DNA of 64,000 bases from JAFMJV01 sp034436555 (GTDB lineage: Bacteria > Chloroflexota > Limnocylindria > Limnocylindrales > CSP1-4): assembly GCA_034436555.1 (NCBI GenBank), contig DAOTUU010000059.1, positions 1-64,000 of the forward strand, written 5' to 3'. The notes beneath the pieces are model-generated. The model worked only from the letters and a program-made list of their open reading frames with translations. It did no database searches and was not told the DNA's origin. This document shows, in pieces, positions 36,620 through 45,534 of the stretch. Position numbers and translations under genes: made by a program. How positions within the stretch are numbered: the first letter of the stretch is position 1; every line of letters begins with the position of its first letter.

Positions 36620-38011
36620 ATGCCCGATCTGGTCCACCGGTTCATCCCCAACTCGGCTCCCGGCGTGCGTCAGTCGATGCTCGCCGAGATCGGTGTCGGA
36701 TCGGTGGATGAGATCTACGAGGAGATCCCGCCGGAGGTCCGGTTCTCGGGGACGCTCCGTCTCCCGGAACGCGGACTCTCGGAGGCGGAGGTCGCCCGGA
36801 CCATCTCCTCGCTCCTGGCCCAGAACCGGCCCACCGGGGAGCTGCTCAGCTTCCTGGGCGCCGGCTGCTGGCCGCACTACTCCCCGGCGCTCATCCGCGA
36901 GGTCATCGGGCGCTCCGAGTTCCTGACCTCCTACCACGGCCTGGAGGTCACCGACCACGGTCGCTTCCTGGCCATCTTCGAGTACCAGAGCATGATGGCC
37001 GACCTGCTCGAGATGGACGTCGTCGGGGCGGCCGTCTACGACGGGTCGACGGCAGCGGGCGACGCGATCGCGATGGCGTCGCGCATCACCGGGCGCCGGG
37101 AGCTGCTGGTGCCCCGCCTCATCGACCCCGACCGCCTCGCGGTGCTGCGCAACTACGCCGCGGGGTGGTACGAGATCGGGTTCCTCGACGCCGACGAGCG
37201 GACCGGGACGCTGGACCTGGACGCGCTCCGCTCGCGCGTGTCGGAGCGGACGGCCGCGGTGTACGTGGAGAACCCGGGCTACCTGGGCGGCGTGGAGACC
37301 GGCTGCGCGGACATCGCGCAGATCGCGCACGCGGCGGGCGCGCTGCTCATCGTCAACGTCAACCCCGCTTCGCTGGGCGTCCTGGCGCCGCCCGGACGCT
37401 ACGGCGCGGACATCGTGTGCGGCGACGGCCAGCCGCTGGGCCTGCCGCTCGCGGGCGGCGCCACCCGCCTGGGCATCCTGGCGTGTCGCAACGAGCGGCG
37501 GTTCGTGCATGCGCTGCCGATGCTCATGGTGGGCATCCTGCCCACGATCGTTCCCGGCGAGCGCGCCTACACCTGGCATGCGCTGTTCGAGTCGATCTTC
37601 TACGGCGAGCGGGAATCCGCGCGCTCGTTCAGCGGGTCCTCCTCGTTCCTGATGGCGATCGCGGTCGCGGTGCACCTGGCGATGCTGGGACCGGGCGGCA
37701 TGGTGGAGCTGGGCCGCGCCAACATGCAGAAGTCGGCCTACGCGGCCCGGCGCCTGGGGACCCTGCCGGGCGTCCGGACGCCGGTCCTGGCCGCACCCTT
37801 CTTCAACGAGTTCCTGGTCGGGTTCGACGGCACCGGGCGCACCGTGGACCAGGTCCACGCGGCGCTGCGGGAGCGGGGCATCGTGGGCGGCAAGGACGTG
37901 TCCCGGGAGTTCCCGCACCTGGGCGAGGTCGCGCTCTACTGCGTGACCGAGCAGCACACGCTCGGCGACATCGAACGGCTCGTCGGCGCGCTCGAGGAGA
38001 TCGTCCGATGA
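36620..38011 (+). CDS. GcvPA-like protein (glycine dehydrogenase subunit 1 family, divergent)
   Basis: 463-aa fold-type I PLP-enzyme half related to subunit 1 of two-subunit glycine decarboxylase. Shared parts are HRFIPNSAPGVRQSMLAEIG, FLGAGCWPHYSPALI, AIFEYQSMMADLLEMD and ADIVCGDGQPLGLPLAGG. Signature segments that I recall as nearly invariant in GcvPA are changed. YTPYQPEISQG is YHGLEVTDHGR here, the GGP..GFFA region is GGATRLGILAC, and REQHIRRxKATSNICTNQ is GERESARSFSGSSSFLMA. No H- or T-protein gene is nearby. It may therefore be a paralogue with another amine substrate. The ATG has AAAGGA 9 nt upstream; a GTG two codons earlier is possible. It overlaps gcvPB (ATGA). Confidence 0.8.
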   Translation: MPDLVHRFIPNSAPGVRQSMLAEIGVGSVDEIYEEIPPEVRFSGTLRLPERGLSEAEVARTISSLLAQNRPTGELLSFLGAGCWPHYSPALIREVIGRSEFLTSYHGLEVTDHGRFLAIFEYQSMMADLLEMDVVGAAVYDGSTAAGDAIAMASRITGRRELLVPRLIDPDRLAVLRNYAAGWYEIGFLDADERTGTLDLDALRSRVSERTAAVYVENPGYLGGVETGCADIAQIAHAAGALLIVNVNPASLGVLAPPGRYGADIVCGDGQPLGLPLAGGATRLGILACRNERRFVHALPMLMVGILPTIVPGERAYTWHALFESIFYGERESARSFSGSSSFLMAIAVAVHLAMLGPGGMVELGRANMQKSAYAARRLGTLPGVRTPVLAAPFFNEFLVGFDGTGRTVDQVHAALRERGIVGGKDVSREFPHLGEVALYCVTEQHTLGDIERLVGALEEIVR

Positions 38012-39564
38012 CCCCGTCACAGGAGCACGCGCTCATCGAGACCGGCTACCGGTCGGTCCAGTGGAACGAGCCCACGCTCTACGAGCAGTCCACGCCCGGC
38101 ATCGCCAACGACGTGCTGCCGCCCGTGGAGCCGGAGATCGCAGATGCGGTGGGCGACGTGGTGGGGATGCTGCCGGCCGCGGCCCGGCGCGACGCGCCGC
38201 CTCCCCTGCCGGAGGTGTCCGAGCCCACCATCCTGCGCCACTTCCTGCGCTGCTCCCAGATGACCTTCGGGTACGACTCCGGCGTGAGCGCGGGCGTGGG
38301 CACCTGCACCATGAAGTACAGCCCGCGGGTCAGCGAGCAGCTGGCCGGGATGCCGGAGATGCGGGACCTCCATCCGCTCCAGGACGAGGCGGACATGCAG
38401 GGCCTGCTCGCCATCATGTACCGGTTCCGCGACTGGATGTGCGAGCTGTCGGGCATGGACGAGGTCTCCTTCCAGCCGCGAGGCGGCGGCCACGGCGCGT
38501 TCACGGACGCGAACATGATCCGCGCCTACCACCTCGCCCGCGGCGAGGGCCACCGCGACGAGATCATCACGTGCGCGGTGTCCCATCCCTGCAACCCGGC
38601 CACGGCGTCGGCGGTGGGCTACCGGGTCATCAGCCTGTACCCGGACCCCGAGACGGGGGACCTGGGCGTCGACGCGGTCCGCGCGGCGATCTCCGAGCGC
38701 ACCGCGGGCATGATGGTGTCCGCACCCTATGACACGGGCGTGTTCGACTCGCAGATCGCGACGTATTCCCGGATGGTCCATGAGGCGGGCGGCCTGGTGT
38801 CGCTCGACCAGGCGAACTTCAACGGGGTCATGACCCGGGTGCGGGCCGCGGAGCTGGGCGCCGACATGGTCCACTTCAACCTGCACAAGACGTTCTCCAC
38901 GCCCCACGGCGGGTACGGACCGGCGGCCTCCGCGGTCGCGGTGACCCGCGCCCTGCGTGACTACCTGCCGGTGCCCATCGTGACGTTCGACGGCGAGCGC
39001 TACCGCCTGGAGCACGACCTGCCGCACACCATCGGCAAGATCGGGATGTTCCACGGCATGGTCCTGAACGTGCTCAAGGCCTACGCCTACGTGCTCGCGA
39101 TGGGTGCCGAGGGGCTGCGCGCCGCATCCGAGTGGGCCGTCATCAACAACAACTACCTCATCGGGAAGCTGCTCGATGTCCCCGGCGTGACCATCGCCTG
39201 GCCGGATCGGCGCAAGCTCCAGGAGGCGCGCTTCTCGCTGGAGCAGCTCCACGCGGACACCGGGGTCACGACCACGGACGTCAACTATCGCCTCGCGGAC
39301 TTCGGCATCGCGCCGTACTTCGAGAGCCACAGCCCGCGCATCATCCCGGAACCCGTGACCCCCGAGCCCACCGAGGGACAGTCGCGCGCGGACCTGGACC
39401 GGTTCGCCGAGGCGTTCCACCAGATCTCGGCCGAGGCGTACCGCGATCCGACGATCGTGACGACCGCGCCCCATCGCAGCATCATCCACCGCGAGGTGCA
39501 CGACTACGAGGATCTCACCCAGGTCCCGTTCACGTGGCGCACCTGGCGGCGGATGCATGGCTGA
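38008..39564 (+). CDS. GcvPB-like protein (glycine dehydrogenase subunit 2 family, divergent)
   Basis: 518-aa PLP-binding partner of the preceding protein. The Schiff-base Lys294 lies in VHFNLHKTFSTPHGGYGP. GVGTCTMKYSPRVSEQ and HPLQDEADMQGLLAIMY match the family. The usually conserved SAHGTNPASA appears as SHPCNPATASA, and the glycine-rich loop after the Lys is altered. C-terminal RIIPEPVTPEPTEGQSR corresponds to the family's EPTE segment. So the cofactor site is kept while the substrate or lipoyl-facing parts differ. It overlaps both neighbours (ATGA with gcvPA, 8 nt with the kinase gene), showing one operon. Confidence 0.82.
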   Translation: MTPSQEHALIETGYRSVQWNEPTLYEQSTPGIANDVLPPVEPEIADAVGDVVGMLPAAARRDAPPPLPEVSEPTILRHFLRCSQMTFGYDSGVSAGVGTCTMKYSPRVSEQLAGMPEMRDLHPLQDEADMQGLLAIMYRFRDWMCELSGMDEVSFQPRGGGHGAFTDANMIRAYHLARGEGHRDEIITCAVSHPCNPATASAVGYRVISLYPDPETGDLGVDAVRAAISERTAGMMVSAPYDTGVFDSQIATYSRMVHEAGGLVSLDQANFNGVMTRVRAAELGADMVHFNLHKTFSTPHGGYGPAASAVAVTRALRDYLPVPIVTFDGERYRLEHDLPHTIGKIGMFHGMVLNVLKAYAYVLAMGAEGLRAASEWAVINNNYLIGKLLDVPGVTIAWPDRRKLQEARFSLEQLHADTGVTTTDVNYRLADFGIAPYFESHSPRIIPEPVTPEPTEGQSRADLDRFAEAFHQISAEAYRDPTIVTTAPHRSIIHREVHDYEDLTQVPFTWRTWRRMHG

Positions 39565-40708
39565 GGGCGAGAGCCGTCCGGCCCGCACGCGCAGGATCGG
39601 CCTGATCGTCAATCCGCTCGCGGGCATCGGCGGGCGCGTTGGCCTCAAGGGCAGCGACGGCGCGGACGTGGTGGAGCGGGCGCTCGCGCTGGGCGCGGTG
39701 CCGCGGGCCCCGTCACGAGCCACGGACGCCCTCCGGGAGCTGGCCGCGGTGGCCCCGATGGTGGCGATCGCCACGTACCCCCGGGAGATGGGCGCCGACG
39801 AGGCTCGCGCCGCGGGCCTGAACCCGCTGGTCCTGGGCGAGATCGGCTCGTCGCGGACCACCGGCGAGGACACGCGCCGCGCGGCGCGCGATCTCGTGGC
39901 GTGGGGCGCGGAGCTGCTCCTGTTCGCGGGCGGCGACGGCACGGCGCGGGACATCGTCACGGCCGTCGGCGATGCGGTGCCCGTGGTGGGCATCCCGGCG
40001 GGCGTCAAGATCCACTCCAGCGTGTTCGCGACCACGCCCCGCCATGCAGGCGAGCTGGCCCGGGCGTTCGTGACCGATCGGGTCCGCCTGGAGCCCATGG
40101 AGGTGATGGACATCGACGAGGCGGGCTTCCGCGAGGGCCGGGTCATCACCCGCCTGCACGGCGTGCTGCGCGTGCCCTACGTGCGGAACCTGGTGCAGCG
40201 CGCCAAGGCGGGCGGTCGGTCGGATCCCTCCACCGTCCGGGCCGTCGCCTTCGGGGTGCTCGCGGAGATGGCCCGGGATCCCGATGCCTGGTGGATCCTG
40301 GGCCCCGGCTCCACGGTGGCCGCGGTGGGCGAGGAGCTGGGGCTCCCGACCACCCTGCTGGGGGTCGACGTGGTGCACCGCGGCCGACTCGTGGCCACGG
40401 ACGTCGCCGAGCGGGAGCTGCTGTCCATCCTCGCGTCCGTGCCTGGCCGTGGTGCCCGCCTCGTGGTGACGGTCATCGGAGGGCAGGGGTCGATCTTCGG
40501 TCGGGGCAACCAGCAGTTGAGCCCCCAGGTCATCCGCGCCGTCGGCCGGGATGGCCTCGTGGTGATCGCCACGCTCGACAAGCTCCACGCGCTCGTTGGA
40601 CCGCTCACCGTGGACACGGGCGACGAGGCCCTGGACCAGGACCTCGCGGGGTACATCAGGGTGACGGTGGGCGAGCGCGAGCAGGTGATCTGGCGCGTGG
40701 CCTGCTGA
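39557..40708 (+). CDS. ATP-NAD kinase family protein (AcoX-like)
   Basis: 383-aa member of the ATP-NAD/diacylglycerol kinase superfamily. The N-terminus IGLIVNPLAGIGGRVGLKGS and the signature LLFAGGDGTARDIV near residue 120 are diagnostic. VVGIPAGVKIHSSVFATTP and IGGQGSIFGRGNQQLSP match the long AcoX-type subgroup rather than NadK. The substrate of this subgroup is not settled. It starts inside the end of the gcvPB-like gene (8-nt overlap), so it is the last gene of the transporter operon, and it runs 53 bases into the 3' end of the convergent kinase gene. Confidence 0.88.
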   Translation: MAEGESRPARTRRIGLIVNPLAGIGGRVGLKGSDGADVVERALALGAVPRAPSRATDALRELAAVAPMVAIATYPREMGADEARAAGLNPLVLGEIGSSRTTGEDTRRAARDLVAWGAELLLFAGGDGTARDIVTAVGDAVPVVGIPAGVKIHSSVFATTPRHAGELARAFVTDRVRLEPMEVMDIDEAGFREGRVITRLHGVLRVPYVRNLVQRAKAGGRSDPSTVRAVAFGVLAEMARDPDAWWILGPGSTVAAVGEELGLPTTLLGVDVVHRGRLVATDVAERELLSILASVPGRGARLVVTVIGGQGSIFGRGNQQLSPQVIRAVGRDGLVVIATLDKLHALVGPLTVDTGDEALDQDLAGYIRVTVGEREQVIWRVAC

Positions 40709-41711
40709 CGGGTCCGGCGGGCTTCGCGGTCAGCCGGGACGGGCGGTCGGCCGGGACGGGCGGTCGGCCGGGGCGGGGTGCGGCGCCCTCCAGCGCGGCG
40801 AGGGCCATCCGACAGGCGCCGGTCGCGGCGTCGACATCGGCGATGAGGACCTGCACGCCGGGGTGGCGCGCCTCGAGTCGCTCCCGATAGAAGCGAAAGT
40901 GCAGCCCGCTCTGGACGATGGCGCTCCCCCACGCACCCACCTTGAAACCCGGCTCCTGGTCCAGCGCCAGCTTGCCGATCACGGACTCGGCGAGCGCGAC
41001 CGTCTCCGCCGATGCCTCGCGGATGATCTCCACGGCCCACGGGTCCCCGTCCTCCGCGGCGGCGTCCACGATGCCCGCCAGCCCGGGATCCTCCCAGGCG
41101 ACTCGCTCGATGCGCATGCAGATGGCCATCAGGTCCTCGCGGCGCTCCAGGCCCAGGCGGTCACGGAGCCGGTCGGTGAGCGCGGACGACGGCACGCGAT
41201 CATCGAACCAGCGCGACAGGTGGTGCAGCGCGCGGTAGCCGATCCAGGTGCCGGACCCCTCGTCGCCGAAGATGCACACCGGCCAGCCGCCGCTTCGGGC
41301 AGTCTCCCCGCGCGCGTTCCGCCCGAAGGCCACCGACCCGGTGCCCGCGATGACCACCACGCCCGTGCCGCCGGTCAGCGCCGTGAGCGCCACCTCCGCG
41401 TCGTTCACGCACACCGTGGGACATCGAAATCCGGGAAGGGTCGCGTAGATCGCGGTGACGACCTCCCGGTCGCTCTCGGCGTCGATGCCGGTGGTGCCGC
41501 AGACGAGGTACTCGCAGTCCTCCCGTCGTCCGCCGAACCGCGCGAGGCAGCCGTCGATGTTCTCGCCGATGCGGCGCAGCAGCTCGTCGCGCGACAGCCG
41601 ATAGTGGGCGGCCGGGTCACCGGTGTGCTCGGCAAGCACCGAGCCATCGAGGGCGCAGGCCTTGACCAGGTACTTGGTCCCGCCGCTGTCGATGCCGAGC
41701 ACGTATCGCAC
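40656..41711 (-). CDS. BadF/BadG/BcrA/BcrD-family sugar kinase (N-acetylglucosamine-kinase-like)
   Basis: 351-aa ASKHA-fold kinase. The phosphate-1 loop is LGIDSGGTKYLVKA at residues 5-18. Phosphate-2 and adenosine motifs appear as VVVIAGTGSVAFGRNARGE and VGAWGSAIVQS, and IFGDEGSGTWIGYRALHHLS matches GlcNAc-kinase-type members. The last ~40 residues are Pro/Arg-rich, are encoded by a 17-bp tandem repeat and overlap the convergent gene, so they are probably not functional. GTG start with GGGGAGAG upstream. It is divergent from the ROK gene, with the operator 68 bases before its start, and should be in the same regulon. Confidence 0.88.
   Translation of the reverse strand: MRYVLGIDSGGTKYLVKACALDGSVLAEHTGDPAAHYRLSRDELLRRIGENIDGCLARFGGRREDCEYLVCGTTGIDAESDREVVTAIYATLPGFRCPTVCVNDAEVALTALTGGTGVVVIAGTGSVAFGRNARGETARSGGWPVCIFGDEGSGTWIGYRALHHLSRWFDDRVPSSALTDRLRDRLGLERREDLMAICMRIERVAWEDPGLAGIVDAAAEDGDPWAVEIIREASAETVALAESVIGKLALDQEPGFKVGAWGSAIVQSGLHFRFYRERLEARHPGVQVLIADVDAATGACRMALAALEGAAPRPGRPPVPADRPSRLTAKPAGPVSRPRARSPARARPPSP
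40727..40777. repeat. 17-bp tandem repeat, three copies
   Basis: Units CGGTC(A/G)GCCGGG(A/G)CGGG at 40727, 40744 and 40761. They lie in the 3' end of the BadF-type kinase gene, just past the convergent NAD-kinase-like stop. Confidence 0.85.
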
Positions 41712-41778
41712 GGTCTCTCCCCGTCGCCACCGCGTCCTCCGGGTCTCAGCCCGGCACGCGGCGCGGTGCTACACTACC

Positions 41779-41803
41779 ATAGTTGCGTCGGCGGCGAAAC
41801 TAT
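41779..41803. promoter_or_regulatory. ROK-type operator between kinase and regulator genes
   Basis: The same 25 bases as at 31732-31756 (arms ATAGTTGCG and CGAAACTAT). It is placed between the divergent BadF-type kinase and the ROK gene. A TACACT box (41770-41775) lies just to its left and TATGCT (41834-41839) to its right. Autoregulation plus control of the kinase is the simplest reading. Confidence 0.8.
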
Positions 41804-41834
41804 TCTGTTCGAGAACGTGCGGACATCCCTTGCT

Positions 41835-43145
41835 ATGCTGGCTGACATCCTTGCGGAGACGACCATCCTGACGCTCCACCAGGACGAGATGCTCGAGGTC
41901 AACGAGTTCCTCGTCCTCGACCACATCCGAGAGCACGATCGCACCACGCGGCCGGAGATCGCCCGGGCGCTGGGTCTCGCGCCGTCCACGGTCGGACGGA
42001 TCGTGGGGCGCCTCCTCGCCGAGGGGGCCATCGTGGAGGACCGCCTGGCACGCACCGGTCCCGGACGACCGCCCGTGCACCTGTCCTTCAACCGGCAGGC
42101 GGGATGCGTCCTCGCGGTGGACCTGGGCGGCACGCTCTGCCGCGGCGCCGTGGCGGACCTGGGCGGCGACATCATCGAGCGAGACGTGCGGCCCACCCAC
42201 GGCGAGGGACGGCCCTTCGACACGCTGCTGGAGATGGTCTCCACGCTGCGCGCGATCGCGAAGGACCGGGCCATGCCCGCGCGGGCGCTCGCCATCGGCG
42301 TGCCCGCCACGATCGACCCCGAGACGCTCCTGGGGACGAGCGGGCCCGCGGTGGACTGGGAGGGGTTCGAGCTGCTGCCCAGGCTGGCGCAGCAGGTGGA
42401 GATCCCGTTCGCGGTGGAGAACGATGTGAACCTCGCCGCGCTCGCCCAGGCCTGGCGGGGGGAGGCGCGGCAGCTGCGCGACTTCGCGGTCCTGTCGATC
42501 GGGACCGGCGTGGGCGGCGGCATCGTGAGCGGCGGCCGGCTGCTGAAGGGGCGTCACAACGCGGGCGGCGAGCTGGGCGGCTTCGTCACGGACCGCGCGG
42601 CGCTCCACGCCCCGCCCACGCCGGGCGGCGCGTTCGAGGCGGTCGCGGGCGCTCCGGCCCTCGTGCGACGCGCCCGACAGCTGCTCGCGGACCTGTCCCC
42701 CGCCGGCGCCCGTGACGCCGTCCTCGCGGAGCCGGTCACCACGGGCCGCATCTTCGAGGCCGCGCAGGAGGGCGACGCGACGGCCACCCGCGTCATCGAG
42801 GAGCTCATCGAGCACGTCGCGATGGTCATGATCGGGGTGGTCGTGGTGGCGGACCCCGCGGTGATCGTGCTCGACGGCGCCGTGGGTCGCTCCATGGCGC
42901 CCTACATCGATCGCATCGAGGGGTTCCTGCGCGGGCGCGTGCTCGCGGCGCCGCGCGTGACCACGTCGCCCCTGGGACCGGACGGGACGGTCATCGGCGC
43001 CATCGCGGCGGCGCTCCAGCTCGCCTGGGCGCACACCGCACCCGGGCTCCTGTTCGGCACGTTCAACGTCGCGGGCGACGGACGCGACCGTCATGCGCAC
43101 CTGGGCGCGGGACCGGTCCGCACCATGGTCCACGCCGAGATCTGA
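41835..43145 (+). CDS. ROK-family transcriptional regulator
   Basis: N-terminal winged helix (RPEIARALGLAPSTVGRIVG, then GAIVEDRLARTGPGRPPVHL) joined to a ROK sugar-binding domain. That domain contains VLAVDLGGTLCRGAVADLGG, VENDVNLAALAQAWRG and LSIGTGVGGGIVSGGRLLKG. The typical ROK zinc site (CxCGxxGC) is not visible; the region reads ELGGFVTDRAALHAPPTPGG, so metal binding may be lost. The start is uncertain: ATG 41835 has no ribosome site and lies in a possible -10, while ATG 41889 has AGGA 4 nt upstream and would still include the whole helix-turn-helix. It probably binds the two identical operators and responds to the imported sugar or its phosphate. Confidence 0.9.
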   Translation: MLADILAETTILTLHQDEMLEVNEFLVLDHIREHDRTTRPEIARALGLAPSTVGRIVGRLLAEGAIVEDRLARTGPGRPPVHLSFNRQAGCVLAVDLGGTLCRGAVADLGGDIIERDVRPTHGEGRPFDTLLEMVSTLRAIAKDRAMPARALAIGVPATIDPETLLGTSGPAVDWEGFELLPRLAQQVEIPFAVENDVNLAALAQAWRGEARQLRDFAVLSIGTGVGGGIVSGGRLLKGRHNAGGELGGFVTDRAALHAPPTPGGAFEAVAGAPALVRRARQLLADLSPAGARDAVLAEPVTTGRIFEAAQEGDATATRVIEELIEHVAMVMIGVVVVADPAVIVLDGAVGRSMAPYIDRIEGFLRGRVLAAPRVTTSPLGPDGTVIGAIAAALQLAWAHTAPGLLFGTFNVAGDGRDRHAHLGAGPVRTMVHAEI

Positions 43146-43153
43146 GGGAGGTC

Positions 43154-44287
43154 ATGATGGTCGGAGACGGTCCGGACGGGGTGTCCGGCGCGAGTTCGCA
43201 CGCGCCCTCGGACGCGCTCGCTTCGGCGACGCACGACGGGCCCGACCGGATGGGCCGCGAGCTGGCCGAGGGGCCCGAGTCGGTCACCGCCACGCTCGCC
43301 GCCCTGGACGCCGCGCCCGGGGTCGCGCGAGGCCTCCTGGACGGCGCGCGACGGACCGTCATCGTGGGCACCGGGGCGTCGCTGGTCATGGCGCAGGCTG
43401 CGGTGCCGGCCTGGCGCGCCGCCCGACGGGCCCAGGGCGACGAGCGCCCGGTGCTCGTGCGCGAGGCGTCCGCCGTGGCGTTCGGCGTGGACGGCGAGGT
43501 CCTCGCCGACGGGGACGTCATCGTCGCGATCTCCTACCGCGGCAGCAGTCCGGAGACGGTGGGGGCCGCGGAGCAGGCGCGGCGCGCGGGCCGCCCGGTG
43601 GTCGCGGTGACGCGGCCGGGTGCCACTCCCCTCGCGGGTGCGGCTGCCGCCGTCGTCGAGGTCCGCTGCGGCGAGGAGGAGAAGGGCGCCGCGACCAAGT
43701 CGGAGCTGGCCACGGTCGCCGCCCTGCTCGCCCTGGGCGGCGCGCTCGCGACAGGCGACGCCGCCCGATCCGCGCTCGAGGCGAGGTTGCGGGGCGTGGT
43801 GCAGGACTGGGCGTCGTGCGCGGCCCTCGGCGGGGATCTCGCCCGAGCCGCGCACACCTGGGCGGTCGGGTTCGGCGCGGGCGAGGGGATCGCGGGTGCG
43901 GCGTCCCTGCTGTGGCACGAGAAGGTCATCCGGCCCGCCGTCGGCGCCTCGGTCTCCACGTTCCGCCACGGACCCGTGGAGGCGGTCCGGCCGGGGGACG
44001 CGGTGGTCGTCATCGACGTTGGGCCGTCCGGGCCGTCCCATGTCACCTACATGGGCCTGCTCGCCCGGGAGGTCCGGGCGCTCGGCGCGGTCGCGGTGTG
44101 GATCGGGCCACAGCCGCCGGAGGGCGTCCGGGGCGTGCCGCTGGCCGACCGTGGCACCGGGGCCATCCTCGAGGCGACGCTCCGGGTGCAGCAGCTGGCG
44201 CGCGCCGCCGCGCTCGCCGCGGGCACGTACGCGGAGGACTTCCGGGTCCTGCTGGACATCGTGAAGGCGGCGCCGCCCATCGCCTGA
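43154..44287 (+). CDS. SIS-domain sugar isomerase/deaminase-like protein
   Basis: 377 aa with two SIS domains, the layout of the isomerase half of GlmS and of AgaS. The first domain carries VIVGTGASLVMAQAAVPAW and AISYRGSSPETVGAAEQARR, the sugar-phosphate-binding Ser loop. The second has FGAGEGIAGAASLLWHEKVI and STFRHGPVEAVRPGD, where RHGP is the usual GlmS/AgaS signature. No glutaminase domain is present, so a ketose-6-phosphate aldose isomerase or aminosugar deaminase role is likely. It starts 8 bases after the ROK gene with GGGAGG upstream, so the two are coupled. Confidence 0.88.
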   Translation: MMVGDGPDGVSGASSHAPSDALASATHDGPDRMGRELAEGPESVTATLAALDAAPGVARGLLDGARRTVIVGTGASLVMAQAAVPAWRAARRAQGDERPVLVREASAVAFGVDGEVLADGDVIVAISYRGSSPETVGAAEQARRAGRPVVAVTRPGATPLAGAAAAVVEVRCGEEEKGAATKSELATVAALLALGGALATGDAARSALEARLRGVVQDWASCAALGGDLARAAHTWAVGFGAGEGIAGAASLLWHEKVIRPAVGASVSTFRHGPVEAVRPGDAVVVIDVGPSGPSHVTYMGLLAREVRALGAVAVWIGPQPPEGVRGVPLADRGTGAILEATLRVQQLARAAALAAGTYAEDFRVLLDIVKAAPPIA

Positions 44288-44289
44288 CG

Positions 44290-44405
44290 GGCCCGACCGC
44301 ACGATGCGGCCGGGCGGCGGCGCGCCCGGGCGGGGGCGCGGCCGGGCGGGGAGCGGCCGCCCGGCGCCGCGGCTGGGCGGGGGCGGCCGCCCGGCGCCGC
44401 GACTG
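44290..44405. repeat. GC-rich repeat tract between convergent genes
   Basis: The whole spacer is built from GGGCGG, GGCCGGGCGG and related blocks. The 19-mer GCGGCCGCCCGGCGCCGCG occurs at 44353 and again 30 bases on at 44383. Several sub-blocks are self-complementary, so it may also end transcription. Confidence 0.75.
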
Positions 44406-45443
44406 TCAGGCGGGCGTCAGCTGCCCGCCGACCGCCGGAATGACCTCCTCTGCGATCAGGTGGAGCTGCTCCAGCAGGTCCTCCAGGCTGACGCCCACCG
44501 GCCGCAGGTCCACGAACGTGGCACCGGCGTCGCGGTAGGCCAGGAACTGCTCCGCGACGCGTTCCGGGTTCCCCGCGAAGGTCTGGCCCCAGAGCGCCTC
44601 CTCGGTGGTGAAGCGGTTGTAGTAGCGGCGCATCGTCTCGCGGGCCTGGGCGTCGTCGCGCCGGATGTAGCACTCGTTCTGCGGCCCGAAGTCGACGATC
44701 GCGCGCCCTGCCTTGTCGGCCAGCTCCAGGATCTGCTGCCTCCCCTCGCGCAGCATGTCCGGAGACGCCTGGCTGGGGTACCAGCCGTCGGCCAGGTGCG
44801 CGACGCGCCGGTGTGCCTCTGGGGAGCGGCCGCCGACCCAGATGGGCGGACGGGGCTGCTGGACCGTCCGCGGGAACATGTCCAGCCCGTCGAAGTTCAC
44901 GTGCTGTCCGTGGTAGGACGCGTTCTCGTCGGTCCAGATCGCGGTCAGCGCCTCGAGGTACTCCGTGGTCATGGAGCCGCGGTTGCCGGTGATGCCGAAC
45001 GCGTCGTATTCCCGGGTGGCGATGGACTGGTACGCCCGAAGGTCCACGCCCTCCGCCTCCCTGCGGCCCCGGAGCGCGCCCACGCCCACGCCCAGCACCA
45101 GCCTGCCGGCGCTGATGTTGTCGAGCGTCATCGTCTCCTTCGCCAGCAGGATGGGATGGCGGTAGGGCAGCTGGAGGACGCCGGTGATGAGCCGGATTCG
45201 ACGCGTCCGTCCGGCCACGAAGGCGAGCAGCTGGAGCGACTCCAGGAACGCGCTCCCCTGCGCCTCGTCCGGGTTGGGGCACTCGCGCCGGTCGGCGAGG
45301 ACGTGGTCCTCGACCGAGACGCCCCAGAAGCCGAGGCGCTCCGCGGTCTCCGCGACCTGCGCCACCGCATCCACGCTCACGAGGCAGCGACAGTGCGGCA
45401 GACGGATCACGATCCGCAATCCGTCGGTGGTCGAGCTGGTCAT
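44406..45443 (-). CDS. LLM-class flavin/F420-dependent oxidoreductase
   Basis: 345-aa TIM-barrel oxidoreductase of the luciferase-like family. The N-terminus LVSVDAVAQVAETAERLGFW and GVSVEDHVLADRRECPN match it. LITGVLQLPYRHPILLAKET and SAGRLVLGVGVGALRGRREA are the cofactor-side loops, and PPIWVGGRSPEAHRRVAHLA is the C-terminal signature. Whether FMN or F420 is used cannot be told, though F420 is common in this type. ATG 45443 has a GGGGGC run upstream. It is a single gene, convergent with the SIS gene. Confidence 0.9.
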   Translation of the reverse strand: MTSSTTDGLRIVIRLPHCRCLVSVDAVAQVAETAERLGFWGVSVEDHVLADRRECPNPDEAQGSAFLESLQLLAFVAGRTRRIRLITGVLQLPYRHPILLAKETMTLDNISAGRLVLGVGVGALRGRREAEGVDLRAYQSIATREYDAFGITGNRGSMTTEYLEALTAIWTDENASYHGQHVNFDGLDMFPRTVQQPRPPIWVGGRSPEAHRRVAHLADGWYPSQASPDMLREGRQQILELADKAGRAIVDFGPQNECYIRRDDAQARETMRRYYNRFTTEEALWGQTFAGNPERVAEQFLAYRDAGATFVDLRPVGVSLEDLLEQLHLIAEEVIPAVGGQLTPA

Positions 45444-45507
45444 CGGATGCCCCCCATGTCGTTCCCGGGATCGCGGCCGGCGCGCCGGTCGCGCCGCCTC
45501 ACAAGAG

Positions 45508-45534
45508 CGATCGCCCGGACAAGCCGGGCGATCG
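45508..45534. terminator. Hairpin upstream of the LLM gene
   Basis: Perfect 11-bp stem CGATCGCCCGG / CCGGGCGATCG with loop ACAAG. Read on the minus strand it lies about 110 bases after the RTX remnant and 65 bases before the LLM gene, so it most likely ends transcription coming from the right. Confidence 0.55.
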
